Shown here: one piece after another, positions 11,557 through 20,760 of the stretch
Layout: each line of letters opens with the position of its first letter
Position numbering within the stretch: position 1 is the stretch's first letter
NCBI RefSeq assembly: GCF_003667705.1
Contig: NZ_CP033019.1
Location: forward strand, 5,766,001 to 5,830,000
DNA length: 64,000 nt
Direction of reading: 5' to 3'
Source of the DNA: Janthinobacterium agaricidamnosum
GTDB lineage: Bacteria; Pseudomonadota; Gammaproteobacteria; Burkholderiales; Burkholderiaceae_D
Notes under the pieces: generated by a model
Told to the model about the DNA's origin: nothing
What the model saw: only the letters and a program-made list of their open reading frames with translations
The model's database searches: none
Made by a program: the position numbers and the translations under genes

Positions 11557-11703
11557 CTATGCACCTTCGCAGGCGGCAAGTTGGTAGTCCCAACGACCAC
11601 CATGATCGAGGCAACTATCAATTTTCCACTCCTTGCGCAGCCAGAGAGCGGTACTGGCCAGTGCAACGATCAACAACAGGCCAGATAGGAAGCGCCGTTT
11701 CAT
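11557..11703 (-). CDS. Small secreted or membrane-anchored protein, 48 residues
   Basis: An ATG at 11703 opens a 48-codon frame ending TAG at 11557. It begins with a hydrophobic segment (MKRRFLSGLLLIVALASTALW). A short tail follows with two cysteines in the pattern 'IDSCLDHGGRWDYQLAACEG'. Basic start, one helix and a Cys-GGRW-Cys tail suggest an exported or membrane-anchored peptide. I recall similar small hypothetical proteins in proteobacteria but know no function. It begins 21 bp after the response-regulator stop on the same strand, so it is probably co-transcribed. The ribosome-binding site is weak (AGAGG). Confidence 0.6.
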   Translation of the reverse strand: MKRRFLSGLLLIVALASTALWLRKEWKIDSCLDHGGRWDYQLAACEGA

Positions 11704-11724
11704 GCTACTGGCCGCCTCTGGCGG

Positions 11725-12405
11725 TCAGGACAGGTTAAAACTGGCCGACAGGCTGTAGCCCTCGCCATACGCGCTGCGCAGCGGCAAGTCCTGGCCCAGG
11801 CCCGTCTTGGCTTTCTTGCGCAGGCGGTACACGAGCATGTCGACGCGGCGGCCCGCATCCGGATCTTCGCCGCCCATGCCGGCCACGATGACGTCGCGCG
11901 GCACGGGGCGGGTATTGATGGTCAGCAGGTGCAGGAAGTTGAATTCCTTTTCCGTCAGGGCGATGACGGCGCCCATCAATTCAAGTTGGCGAGCGCTTAC
12001 TTTCAAGGTCCACTTGCCCGGCTCGGGGACGGGATCTTGCGGGCCGACGCGGCGGTCGAGCGCCTCGATGTGGGCAGCCAGTTCGGGGAATTTGATCGGC
12101 TTGGTCAGATAGTGGTCGGCGCCGAGGCGCAAGCCGAGGATGCGGCTGTCGAAGGCGACACGCCCCGTCAGCACCAGCACGCCGATCTGCGGATACAGCT
12201 GGCGCATGCGGGGGATGACGTTGAAGCCGTCCTCATCTGGCAAGCCCAGGTCCAGCACGACCACCCCGACATTGCCATGGCTCAACGCCGTCCACATCCC
12301 GCCAGCGGAGCTGGTGATATGCACTTCGTGTTCGAGCTCAACGAGAAACTCCGCCATGTCTTCGGCGTAGTCCAGATTGTCTTCGACGATCAGTATTTTC
12401 GTCAT
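11725..12405 (-). CDS. OmpR/PhoB-family response regulator
   Basis: A 226-residue two-component regulator. The receiver domain has acidic pocket Asp9, phospho-acceptor Asp52 in 'VVVLDLGLPDEDGF', and Lys in 'YLTKPI'. The C-terminal winged helix (about 125-220) carries 'IALTEKEFNFLHLL' and 'DMLVYRLRKKAK', normal for the OmpR family. Its kinase partner lies 136 bp upstream on the same strand. The signal and targets cannot be read from sequence. Confidence 0.93.
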   Translation of the reverse strand: MTKILIVEDNLDYAEDMAEFLVELEHEVHITSSAGGMWTALSHGNVGVVVLDLGLPDEDGFNVIPRMRQLYPQIGVLVLTGRVAFDSRILGLRLGADHYLTKPIKFPELAAHIEALDRRVGPQDPVPEPGKWTLKVSARQLELMGAVIALTEKEFNFLHLLTINTRPVPRDVIVAGMGGEDPDAGRRVDMLVYRLRKKAKTGLGQDLPLRSAYGEGYSLSASFNLS

Positions 12406-12541
12406 TGCAACGCCATTCTTCCATTAGTGAGCTACCGTGGGCAAACCATGCCATTCACTTCTGCACCATGATGGACGGCACAATAGGTTTACGTCAAGGA
12501 ATTATCACGGTTGCCTTCAGCGGAAGCAACTTTTTTCTAGT

Positions 12542-13672
12542 CTAGCCAGGAAGCGGCAGCCAAATGCGGAAAATAGCCCCACCTTCGGGCAGATTATGCC
12601 CCTGCAAACTCCCGCCATGCACGTCCACCACGGCGCGCGCCATGTACAGGCCCAGGCCCGCACCGGCATGCGTCGCATCGGTTCCACGGAAACCTTTTTC
12701 GAACAGCTGCGCCAGTTCTTCTTCCCGCAAACCGGGCCCCGCATCGCGCACACACAGCGCCACGCCGCCTTCGGGCACCAGCTTGCCCGACACGGTGATG
12801 CTGCTGCCCGGCGGGCTGAACTTGACCGCGTTGTCGAGCAGGATTTTCAGGCACAGGGCCATACCGGGCACGTCGCAGCGCAGCCGGGCCGGCAAGTCTT
12901 CATCGAGTTCCAGCTGTACGCGGTGACTGGCCGGCACGGTGGCGGCCGCCTGCTGCAACAAGGCCAGCGGCGCGATGCCATCGGCCGCCCGTTCGCGGCC
13001 GATGGCCGCCATGCGTTCGGGCGACAAATAGTCGTCGATCATGGCCAACAAACGGTCGACGGCCGTCTGGATTTTCACGTAGCGCTTGCGCGTGGCCTCG
13101 TCGGCGTCTCGGGATGTCGAGACGAGGCGCTGGATGGCGCCGTCGATGGTGGCCAGCGGCGTGCGGAATTCATGCGACAGCATCGAGGCGAAACGCTTCT
13201 GTTCCTTTTCCCGCTCGGCTTCCTGCGCCTGGGCGGCGCTGACGTCGCGCACCGTGCCGACGATGGTGATGCCCCGTTCCCTCGCCGACGTGGGCACGAT
13301 GGTCGAGCTGATTTCCAGCGCCAGCAGGCGGCCGTCGGCGTGCGCCAGCTCCACTTCGCGCAGCAGGGTCAAACGGCTGGTGTCGCCATCGCGCCAGCGC
13401 TGCAGCCGGGCCGGCACGTCCGCCGCCAGGCGTGCCGCGTGTTCGCGCAAGGCTGCCTGGTCGTAACCGGTCAGGCGTTGCGCCGCGGGGCTGATGTAGC
13501 GTAATTCGAGGGTGGTGGCGTCGAGCAGGAAGGCCGCGTCGCGCCCATGTTCGGCCAGCAGGCGGAACGTCGCTTCGCCGGCGCGCGCGCGCAGCAGGGC
13601 GCGGCGCAACTGGACGAAGCGCAGCGCCATGAGGACGGCGCCGGCAAGCAGCAGGAGGAAAATAGGCAGCAT
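12542..13672 (-). CDS. PAS-domain sensor histidine kinase
   Basis: A 376-residue kinase with one N-terminal membrane helix (residues 2-21) and no periplasmic domain. A PAS domain (about 33-150, 'FRLLAEHGRDAAFLLDATTLELRYISPAAQRLTGY') is followed by the HisKA box with His167 ('SMLSHEFRTPLATIDGA') and an ATPase domain with N box 'ILLDNAVKFSPPG', 'DAGPGL' and 'GAGLGLYMAR'. All catalytic motifs are present. The single helix plus cytoplasmic PAS suggests it senses an internal or membrane cue. It lies 49 bp after the SNF2 helicase and upstream of its likely partner regulator. The 136 bp between the two hold a hairpin (GTTGC/GCAAC) and no gene. Confidence 0.9.
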   Translation of the reverse strand: MLPIFLLLLAGAVLMALRFVQLRRALLRARAGEATFRLLAEHGRDAAFLLDATTLELRYISPAAQRLTGYDQAALREHAARLAADVPARLQRWRDGDTSRLTLLREVELAHADGRLLALEISSTIVPTSARERGITIVGTVRDVSAAQAQEAEREKEQKRFASMLSHEFRTPLATIDGAIQRLVSTSRDADEATRKRYVKIQTAVDRLLAMIDDYLSPERMAAIGRERAADGIAPLALLQQAAATVPASHRVQLELDEDLPARLRCDVPGMALCLKILLDNAVKFSPPGSSITVSGKLVPEGGVALCVRDAGPGLREEELAQLFEKGFRGTDATHAGAGLGLYMARAVVDVHGGSLQGHNLPEGGAIFRIWLPLPG

Positions 13673-13721
13673 GCGTTATACCTGGCAAGAAAGAATTGCC
13701 AAGTATAAGCGTGCGCTGCCC

Positions 13722-16700
13722 TTAATCTTCGAGCGGGGCGAAAATCTGCTGCAAGTCTTCCTGCGTGAGGGCCATCTTCTGCGATTCGCCTTCGGCCAGG
13801 ATCGATTGCGCCAGCTCCGATTTCTTTTGCTGCAGCAGCTGGATTTTTTCTTCCAGGGTGCCCTTCGCAATCAATTTGTAGACGAACACAGGCTTATCCT
13901 GGCCGATGCGCCAGGCGCGGTCCGTGGCCTGGTTTTCCGCCGCCGGATTCCACCACGGATCGTAGTGGATGACCGTGTCGGCGGCCGTCAGGTTCAGGCC
14001 CACGCCGCCCGCCTTCAGGCTGATCAGGAAGATCGGCACGGCGCCCTGCTGGAAGGCCGCCACTTGCGCGCCCCGGTCCTTCGTTTCTCCCGTCAGCAGC
14101 GCGTATGGGATGTCGCGCGATTCCAGTTCTTCCTCGATCAATTCCAGCATGCTGGTAAATTGCGAGAACACGAGGATCTTGCGCCCTTCGTCGAGCAAGT
14201 CTTCCACCATCTGCATCAGGTCGAGCAGCTTGGCCGAACCGGCCGACTGCTTCTTCGCCGGCAAGGATTTCACCAGACGCGGGTCGCAGCAGACCTGGCG
14301 CAGTTTCAGCAGCGCTTCGAGAATGACGATCTGGCTGCGCGCCACGCCCTTCTTGTCGATTTCTTCACGGACCTTTTGATCCATCGCAAGACGCACGGTT
14401 TCATACAGGTCGCGCTGCGGCCCCGTCAATTCCACCTTGCGCACCATTTCCGTTTTCGGCGGCAGCTCCTTGGCCACATTGTCCTTCGTGCGGCGCAGCA
14501 GGAACGGTTTGATGCGGCGGTTCAGCAGCATGCGGCGCAGCGGGTCGTCCTGACGCTCGATCGGATGACGGAACTGCGTATTGAAGGTCTTTTCGTCGCC
14601 CAGCAAGCCCGGCAGCAAGAAGTGGAATTGCGACCACAGTTCGCCCAAATGATTTTCCAGCGGCGTGCCGGACAAGCACAGGCGGTGGCGCGCGCGCAGC
14701 AGGCCCGCGCTTTGCGCCGCCTTGCTGCGCGTATTCTTGATGTAATGCGATTCGTCGAGAATGACCAGGTGGAAATCGTGCTCGCGCAAGGTTTCCTCGT
14801 CGCGCGGCAACAGCGCGTACGTGGTCAGCACCAGGTCGCACTGGTCGATCTGGTCGAATTGCTGGGCGCGGTCCTTGCCTTGCAGCAGCAACACCTTCAG
14901 GCTGGGCGCGAACTTGGCCGCCTCGTCCTGCCAGTTGCCCATCAGACTCGTCGGTGCAATCACCAGGGCCGGATGCGTAAGGCGGCCCGCTTCCTTTTCC
15001 ACGAGGATATGCGCCAGCGTCTGCACGGTCTTACCTAAGCCCATGTCATCGGCCAGGATGCCCGCCAGGTCGTGGTCGCGCAGGAATTGCATCCACGCCA
15101 GGCCGTCGGCCTGGTAATCGCGCAAGGTTGCCTGCAGGCCGGCGGGCGCCGCCACTTTTTGCACGGAACCGAACTGGCTCAGCTTGCGGCCCATGGCGCG
15201 CAGCTGTTCGCCGCCCGTCCACTGCATGTCCAGGCCCCGCGCCAGCTCTTCCAGGCGCGCCGCATCGAGTGTCGACATGCGCACGGCACGCTTGATCTTG
15301 TCGCTGAAATACAGCTCGCCCAGCGTGTTCAAAATCGGACGCACGCGGCCCCACGGCAGGGCGACGCGCGTGCCGTCCGGCAAGGTTGCCAGCATCTGGT
15401 CATCGTCCGCATGTGCTTCGATGACTTTCGGATTGAAATCGTTGGGCGCGTTGCGGATCAGCTGCACCAGCACGGGCAGCAGCGGCACGCGCTCGTGGTT
15501 GACGACGATGCCCAGTTCCAGCTCGAACCAGGCGTTGCCGCTGTCCGGATCCTGGTCATCGATTTCCGCGTACCAGTCGCCCACGTCGCTCACGTCGTAG
15601 CGGTACTTGGCCGTCTTTTCCACGATCCAGCCCTGCGCCAGCAAGGCGTCGATGCCGGACTCGGCAAAACGCAGCCACTCCGCCTGGGAAGGCAGCAGCA
15701 AGGCGCCCTTCAAGCCGCTCAAGGGAGCGGAGCCCGGCTTCTTGAATTGCAGCTCGGCCAGGGTGGCCAGTGCGCGCGCTTCATCGACCGTGTTTCTCTG
15801 GATAATTTCCGTCACCTCGCCCACTTGCCGCACCACGCGCTGCGACGGGTCGAACGAGACTCTTTCGCCATCGTAGTCGTAGGACAGCACGGCGAAGTCG
15901 CTCCAGCGCTGCAGGCTGCCATCGGCCAGCATGGCGCTGTCCAGCAGCAACACCGGTTGCGCCGGCACGTCCTTGCGCAAGCGCTGCGGCAACGGTTGCG
16001 GCAGCGGCATCAGATGCTGCAAGCCTTGCGCCAGCAGCAGTTGCGACACGCGCACCTTGTCGTTCGCATTCAACGGCGGCGCCTGCGCCACCAGCGCCTG
16101 CAGATCGGCGAGGGAAATGTCGGAGCCGCCCTGGTTCAGTTCCAGCACGCCGCACGACAGGTTGTCGATGTACCACGGCGGATCGGTGGGCAGCATGTAG
16201 TCGATCTGGTCGGCGCCATGGTGCTTCGCGCCTTCCGGCGGGTCCACTTGCCAGCCCAGGCGCATGGTCTTGCCTTCGTCGCGCCAGAACAGGCGGGCGG
16301 GACGCACGGGACCTTCCTTCAATGGATACACGAGACCATTGCCGACGTCGGCCCAGGAATTGGCCCACAACAATTTATCCTGCTCGGCCAGCATTTTCAG
16401 CAGGGCCGCGCCCACCTTGCCCTTCGGCTCCGTGGCGCTGCCCGTCTGCGAATTCTGCCCGCTGCGCATGGCCACGAAGAAACGCACGAGGTCTTCGTCG
16501 GCCGGCGTCAAAAACGTGGGCGGCGCCGACAGCAGGGAAAAGATTTCGCTGATGGGGGACGCCGCCGCCACATCGCCGTTCGGCCGCAGCCGCGCCTTGT
16601 ACAGGCACAGGGCCACGTGGCGGCCGCCGCTGGTGGGCGCCAGCACGTAGATCAGGCGGTGCTGGTTGAGTTTGGGATCGGGCTCGGCAATCGTCAGCAC

Positions 16701-16835
16701 GGCCTTCGGATGGGCGGCAGCCTCCACCCGCTGCAGCCAGGTGGCGACGGCATACGGCAAAGGCGCTCCCGGCGCGCTGGCCGGGGCAACTGGGGTTTCA
16801 CTGGTTTCGTCGCGGGTAAAATCCATGGGGCGCAT
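13722..16835 (-). CDS. SNF2-family DEAD/DEAH-like helicase
   Basis: A protein of about 1037 residues of the bacterial SNF2 (RapA/HepA-like) group. The N-terminal half is a long family-specific region. The helicase core begins near residue 590 with 'LRDYQADGLAWMQFLRDHDLAGILADDMGLGKTVQTLAHI' (motifs Q, I), then 'ALVIAPTSLMGNWQDEAAKF', motif II 'LVILDESHYIKN', 'CLSGTPLENHLGELWSQF', and motifs V-VI 'LKAGGVGLNLTAADTVIHYDPWWNPAAENQATDRAWRIGQ'. It likely remodels nucleoprotein or transcription complexes. The start is uncertain: ATG 16835 (MRPMDFTRD) is favoured over ATG 16826 or an upstream GTG at 16910, and none has a clear ribosome-binding site. Confidence 0.9.
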   Translation of the reverse strand: MRPMDFTRDETSETPVAPASAPGAPLPYAVATWLQRVEAAAHPKAVLTIAEPDPKLNQHRLIYVLAPTSGGRHVALCLYKARLRPNGDVAAASPISEIFSLLSAPPTFLTPADEDLVRFFVAMRSGQNSQTGSATEPKGKVGAALLKMLAEQDKLLWANSWADVGNGLVYPLKEGPVRPARLFWRDEGKTMRLGWQVDPPEGAKHHGADQIDYMLPTDPPWYIDNLSCGVLELNQGGSDISLADLQALVAQAPPLNANDKVRVSQLLLAQGLQHLMPLPQPLPQRLRKDVPAQPVLLLDSAMLADGSLQRWSDFAVLSYDYDGERVSFDPSQRVVRQVGEVTEIIQRNTVDEARALATLAELQFKKPGSAPLSGLKGALLLPSQAEWLRFAESGIDALLAQGWIVEKTAKYRYDVSDVGDWYAEIDDQDPDSGNAWFELELGIVVNHERVPLLPVLVQLIRNAPNDFNPKVIEAHADDDQMLATLPDGTRVALPWGRVRPILNTLGELYFSDKIKRAVRMSTLDAARLEELARGLDMQWTGGEQLRAMGRKLSQFGSVQKVAAPAGLQATLRDYQADGLAWMQFLRDHDLAGILADDMGLGKTVQTLAHILVEKEAGRLTHPALVIAPTSLMGNWQDEAAKFAPSLKVLLLQGKDRAQQFDQIDQCDLVLTTYALLPRDEETLREHDFHLVILDESHYIKNTRSKAAQSAGLLRARHRLCLSGTPLENHLGELWSQFHFLLPGLLGDEKTFNTQFRHPIERQDDPLRRMLLNRRIKPFLLRRTKDNVAKELPPKTEMVRKVELTGPQRDLYETVRLAMDQKVREEIDKKGVARSQIVILEALLKLRQVCCDPRLVKSLPAKKQSAGSAKLLDLMQMVEDLLDEGRKILVFSQFTSMLELIEEELESRDIPYALLTGETKDRGAQVAAFQQGAVPIFLISLKAGGVGLNLTAADTVIHYDPWWNPAAENQATDRAWRIGQDKPVFVYKLIAKGTLEEKIQLLQQKKSELAQSILAEGESQKMALTQEDLQQIFAPLED

Positions 16836-16988
16836 TTTTGTGTAAAGGTCGTATCCAAATCGGCAACAGGCAATATTATCCGCCATACAGGCGTTGCTGG
16901 CTTGATTCACACACGCTCTTTGAGCAGTTTTAATGCGCGATGCCTAAAAAATAAGTATTTAATACGACACTTGGGGTCCGCTGACGGC

Positions 16989-17015
16989 AAAAAAGGCCCG
17001 TCATAGGCCTTTTTT
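16989..17015. terminator. Bidirectional terminator closing the secretion locus
   Basis: A perfect 10-bp stem AAAAAAGGCC/GGCCTTTTTT with a 7-nt loop lies 21 bp after the ybjN-domain gene stop. It has a T-run on both strands. It is well placed to end the minus-strand transcript arriving from the two-partner secretion genes. Confidence 0.88.
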
Positions 17016-17035
17016 CGCCGCCTGTGGAGGGCTTA

Positions 17036-17524
17036 TCAGGCCGGCACAGTTTCTTCTTCGGCCACGCTGGCGGCCTCGACTACCGGTGCCGTGCTCGTAT
17101 CGGCCGGCGTAAAGTTGCGCAAAAACAAGAAGAACTGGCCCATCATCTGCGTCCACAGTTGCAGATTGATATTCAGGTACTCCTTGCTGACACCGCCGGC
17201 AACCAGCACATCCATCTCCAGCACGACGAAATCGCCATGCTGGGCCACGCGGGCGAAACGCTTGCTGCGGTGCCATTCGGCCAGCAAGCCGGCCGGCAAG
17301 TCGCCGCCCTGCACGCGCAGCGGGCAGCTCAGGGTCAGGTCCGCGTACTGGCCAGGCGCGGCTTCATTACCCCACAGCACCTGGAAACCGATGCCATGGC
17401 TGGCGCTGTGCAGGCGCACGACACCGTCGTGTTCGATGCTGGTGACGGCGCAGCCGGCCGCCTTGATGGCCTCGGCCGTTTGTTCCGCATTCAGGGTGGT
17501 CAGCAAGCTAGTCGTGTTTTCCAT
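17036..17524 (-). CDS. YbjN-domain protein
   Basis: A 162-residue cytoplasmic protein (MENTTSLLTTLNAEQTAEAIKAAG) with the YbjN / type III chaperone-like fold: 'HGIGFQVLWGNE', 'LLAEWHRSKRFARVAQHGDFVVLEMDVLVAGGVSKEYLNINLQLWTQMMGQF'. YbjN-like proteins resemble secretion chaperones, but their biochemical role is not settled. It is the last gene of the secretion cluster, 30 bp after the coiled-coil gene. The ATG at 17524 has GGAA upstream; earlier in-frame ATGs at 17530 and 17539 are less well placed. A role as cytoplasmic accessory of the cluster is inference. Confidence 0.8.
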   Translation of the reverse strand: MENTTSLLTTLNAEQTAEAIKAAGCAVTSIEHDGVVRLHSASHGIGFQVLWGNEAAPGQYADLTLSCPLRVQGGDLPAGLLAEWHRSKRFARVAQHGDFVVLEMDVLVAGGVSKEYLNINLQLWTQMMGQFFLFLRNFTPADTSTAPVVEAASVAEEETVPA

Positions 17525-17554
17525 CGTCATTCCATTCATTTCAAAAAGTAAAAA

Positions 17555-18250
17555 TTATTGGGGTGCCGGCGCGGGCGCGGCCGGCGTTGCTGCCGCTTCG
17601 GTTTGACGCGCATCAAAGCGGCCCTGGTACAGCTGGTCGCCGTACTGCTGCGCGATTTGCTCGAGTTTCACCCGGCTTTGCGCGGCGAACGGCTGGCGCG
17701 CTTTCATGACGTCCAGCACGTCCAGGCTTTCATACGCTTGCAGGATCTCTTTCCCTGCCGCATACAGCTGGGCATTCTTGCTTTCGCAGCGCGCCAGGGC
17801 ACTGCGCTGCACCGCCACTTCGCCGTCCAGGCGCGCCCGCTCCGCTTCGATCTGCTTGCCCGTGACGGCCAGCCGTTCGCCGGCCTGGCGGTACTGCGCC
17901 AAATTCGCGGTTGCCTCCTGTGCGGCGGCGGCGCTGCGCTGCTGCTCGGCGGCCAGTTTTTCCCGCTGCGCGCGTTCCTGCGCCAGCTGCGACTGGCTGC
18001 GCGCCAGCTCCTTTTTCACGCCATCGCTGGCAGGCGCCGCGGCGGCGGCGAGCGTCGCCTTGGCGGCCGGCGCGCCCTTGGCTTTCAGCGCTTCCAGTTC
18101 GCCGCGCGTCTGCTGCAGCTGCGCCGTGACATTGCGCAACTCGGCACGCAAACGCTCTTCCATGCTTTGCCCTTTTTGCGCTTGGGCGGTGCCGGCGGCC
18201 AGCAAGCTCAACAGCAATAAAGGCAGGCGCATTTTGTTGGATATCAACAT
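17555..18250 (-). CDS. Periplasmic coiled-coil protein of the secretion locus
   Basis: A protein of about 231 residues with a signal peptide ('MRLPLLLLSLLAAGTAQA'). A long Ala/Gln/Glu/Arg-rich segment (about residues 25-155) with heptad character follows ('SMEERLRAELRNVTAQLQQTRGELEALKAKG', 'RSQSQLAQERAQREKLAAEQQ'). The compact tail contains a lone Cys ('ALARCESKNAQLYAAGKEILQAYESLDV'), and the C-terminus is Ala/Pro-rich. I do not recognise a named family. It starts within the ribosome-binding overlap after the porin stop (AAGGAG, 5 bp before ATG 18250; an adjacent ATG at 18253 is possible). Close packing with the porin and TonB genes suggests an envelope spanning or scaffolding role in the same system. 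Confidence 0.8.
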   Translation of the reverse strand: MLISNKMRLPLLLLSLLAAGTAQAQKGQSMEERLRAELRNVTAQLQQTRGELEALKAKGAPAAKATLAAAAAPASDGVKKELARSQSQLAQERAQREKLAAEQQRSAAAAQEATANLAQYRQAGERLAVTGKQIEAERARLDGEVAVQRSALARCESKNAQLYAAGKEILQAYESLDVLDVMKARQPFAAQSRVKLEQIAQQYGDQLYQGRFDARQTEAAATPAAPAPAPQ

Positions 18251-18259
18251 CATGGCTCC

Positions 18260-19996
18260 TTAAAAACGCGCGTTCAATTCGATTTGCAGGGTGTCGATCG
18301 ACAGTGCCGAACCGAACACTTCGCGGCTCGACGTCCAGCGGCCGTTCAGCCAGGTATTCTTGTCGAGCGCATACGCGCCGCCGAGGTAGTAGCCGCGCGC
18401 ATTCGTGCCGCCCAGATGGAAGGTGGAATCGTTGTAGGCGTCAGGCAAGGCGTCCGGTTCGATGCGCTTGTAACCGAGCAGCACGTTCCAGTCGCCGCGC
18501 GCCGCCGGGCTGGCCTTGCCCAGGGTCGCCTGCAGCATGTAGGCATTGCCGCCGCTCTTGAAATCAGCTTGCGAGACGCCGCCCGTGCCACCGAAGTTAT
18601 TCATGATGCCGCCCTTGGCGCGTGCCCACATTTCATTCTTGTCGTAGGCCATGTTGCGCACATAGTCGCCTTCGATGCGCAAGTCCGTGCCGCCCGCGAC
18701 CTTGCTATCCCAGCGCGCATTCAGGTTGGCCAGGCGGAATTTCGACGCCAGGCCCACGAATTGCGGCTGCGGCGTGTTGGCCGGATCGAGCGGATTCAGG
18801 GCGATATTGCGCAGCAACATCAAGCTATTGCCCTTTTGCATGCTCGATGGACGCGACCAGTCCGTGCTGCAGCCATCGGCGCCTGCGTACAAGGCGCACG
18901 GCTGCGAATACTCGCCGCTGATGTTGCGGAAGTTGTAGTAGGCCAAGGCGCCACGCAATTGGTGGTCGCTATTGATCTTCCACGACGCGCCCACTTGCGC
19001 GCCGAGCAGCCATTTGTTTTCGCTCGACATTTTTGCCTGGCTGCGGCTAGGCGCATTGTCGGACGAATACTCGAGCGGAATCAGGCCCAGAGTGCCGAAC
19101 ACGGTGACGTCCTTGCTCTCGCCGACCGGCTGCTGCACCTTGGCGGCGATGCCGTCGAAATTGAGTTCGCTGGAAAACAGTTCGTCGCCGGACACGAATG
19201 GATTGTCGAAGCGGCCCGCCGTCAGTTTCAGCCACGAAGCGGGCTGGTAGGACAGCCAGGCCTGGTCCAGCCAGATGTTCTTCTTGCCCAGGCCGCCACC
19301 GAGAGTTTGCGTGGTCGATACCGGGCTGTCGTCATTGCCGCTGGCCAGGCGGATGCCCGCTTGCGTGGTGTCGGAAATGTCGGCCAGGATGCCGAGGCGG
19401 GCACGGGCGCGCAGCAAGTGCTTGCGGTCTTCGCGCGTGTTCAGCAACGCCGGCAGGGCCAGGTTGCTGTTCGAATTGACGTCGTAGCCGCTGCCGCTGT
19501 TGAGCGAGCGCCAGTCGATCTCGATATTGCTGTTGGCCATGTCGTAGTAGCGCGATTCGTAGCGTGCGCGCACGTCGCCTTCCAGGCGGATGCGCTTGGT
19601 CCAGGCCGGCGTTTCATTCGGCGCCGCCCAGCCGCCCGCTTTTGCTTCGGCCATGACCTGGCCCTTGATCTCGTCGCGGATCTGCTCGCGCACGGTTTGC
19701 GAAATATACGGCACGCGCACGTCGCCAGGCTGCACCTGCGCCAGGGCGGCCGGTGCGGCGGCCGGACGGGCTTGCGCCGCGGCCAGCGCTTCGCTCTGCG
19801 CCTGCGCCAGCAAGGCTTCGCCGGCATCCTTGTTCAGGGCGCCGCTCTGGATCAGGCCGCGGATCAGCTTGACCATGGTGCTGTCGGCCGGGACGGCCTG
19901 CGCCTGTACCGCGCCTGCCGCCACGCTCAGGGCGAAAGCGGCCAGCGCCAGCGGAAGGCGGCGCGCACGCTGTGGGGAAGAAAATATGAGGTTCAT
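18260..19996 (-). CDS. Putative outer-membrane porin of the secretion locus
   Basis: A 578-residue protein with a signal peptide (about 1-33) and a periplasmic helical region (about 35-115). It is followed by beta-strand-rich repeats ending in the aromatic C-terminal signature 'DTLQIELNARF'. Stretches such as 'RIRLEGDVRARYESRYYD', 'RARLGILADISDTTQAGIRLASG' and 'LTAGRFDNPF' fit the putative porin family (Porin_5 type). The two cysteines in 'CALYAGADGC' may form a loop disulfide. It lies between tonB and the coiled-coil gene. Whether it transports a substrate or helps assemble the secreted adhesin is unknown. Confidence 0.82.
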   Translation of the reverse strand: MNLIFSSPQRARRLPLALAAFALSVAAGAVQAQAVPADSTMVKLIRGLIQSGALNKDAGEALLAQAQSEALAAAQARPAAAPAALAQVQPGDVRVPYISQTVREQIRDEIKGQVMAEAKAGGWAAPNETPAWTKRIRLEGDVRARYESRYYDMANSNIEIDWRSLNSGSGYDVNSNSNLALPALLNTREDRKHLLRARARLGILADISDTTQAGIRLASGNDDSPVSTTQTLGGGLGKKNIWLDQAWLSYQPASWLKLTAGRFDNPFVSGDELFSSELNFDGIAAKVQQPVGESKDVTVFGTLGLIPLEYSSDNAPSRSQAKMSSENKWLLGAQVGASWKINSDHQLRGALAYYNFRNISGEYSQPCALYAGADGCSTDWSRPSSMQKGNSLMLLRNIALNPLDPANTPQPQFVGLASKFRLANLNARWDSKVAGGTDLRIEGDYVRNMAYDKNEMWARAKGGIMNNFGGTGGVSQADFKSGGNAYMLQATLGKASPAARGDWNVLLGYKRIEPDALPDAYNDSTFHLGGTNARGYYLGGAYALDKNTWLNGRWTSSREVFGSALSIDTLQIELNARF

Positions 19997-20033
19997 CGCT
20001 TCTTTCGGTAAAAATTAATATGAATTAAGGACG

Positions 20034-20750
20034 CTATGGCCTGCGGCCTTTAATGGATACCCGGGCCGGGAAACGCAGGGATGCCGGCGGCCGCTCATCG
20101 GCGCGGAAGTCGCGCACCATGGCCAGCACCTGCTCATCCGTCTGCGCATTGCCCGTGCCTTGCACCAGCTGCACTTTCGTCGCCCTGCCTTCCGTATCGA
20201 GCCACAGGTCGACGCGGATGTCGGCGAACGCCAGCTGGCGCGTGCGCGGGTCGCGGGCGAACGCCAGCTGCAGCGCGTTGGCGACGTAGCGGCCATACGA
20301 TCCCGCGCCGAGTCCGCCGCCACCGCCGCTACCGCTCATGCCGCCGCCGCGCCCGGCCTGGATGCCGAACGCGTCGCTGCCGGCCTGCGCCGCGCCGTCG
20401 ATGGTGACGGGGTCGCCCTTGTCCGGCGACGGGCTTTCCGGCGCGTCATCCATGGGCTTGTCGGCAGGCGTCGGTTCCGGCTCGGACACTTCCGGCACCA
20501 CCTTGTCCGGTGTCGGTTCCGGCAATTTTTCCGGTTCCGGCGGCGGCGGTGGCGGCGGTGGCAGCATCAGCATCGGCGGCGCCGCCACTTCGCGCTTGGT
20601 GGCCGCCGTATCGGACAGCAAATACCAGACCAGCGCGGCCAGCGCAGCGGCCAGCAGCGCACCGCCGGCCACGCCGCCCCAGCGGCGCCACCACTGCGCC
20701 GCGCCCGACGATTCCGAGCCGGCCATCTTCATCATGTCGTCACGCTTCAC
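20034..20750 (-). CDS. tonB: TonB-family energy transducer
   Basis: A 238-residue protein with one N-terminal membrane helix (about 27-47, 'GGVAGGALLAAALAALVWYLL') and a Pro/Glu-rich periplasmic spacer with a run of eight prolines. A Gly-rich linker and a C-terminal TonB domain (about 148-238, 'YGRYVANALQLAFARD', 'VDLWLDTEGRATKVQLVQGTG', 'PPASLRFPARVSIKGR') follow. TonB carries proton-motive energy to outer-membrane partners. It starts at GTG 20750 with GGAG directly after the exbD stop, so the genes are translationally linked. The C-terminal domain resembles that of the STN protein encoded at 40123-40851. Confidence 0.92.
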   Translation of the reverse strand: MKRDDMMKMAGSESSGAAQWWRRWGGVAGGALLAAALAALVWYLLSDTAATKREVAAPPMLMLPPPPPPPPEPEKLPEPTPDKVVPEVSEPEPTPADKPMDDAPESPSPDKGDPVTIDGAAQAGSDAFGIQAGRGGGMSGSGGGGGLGAGSYGRYVANALQLAFARDPRTRQLAFADIRVDLWLDTEGRATKVQLVQGTGNAQTDEQVLAMVRDFRADERPPASLRFPARVSIKGRRP

Positions 20751-20760
20751 CTTGCGCTCC

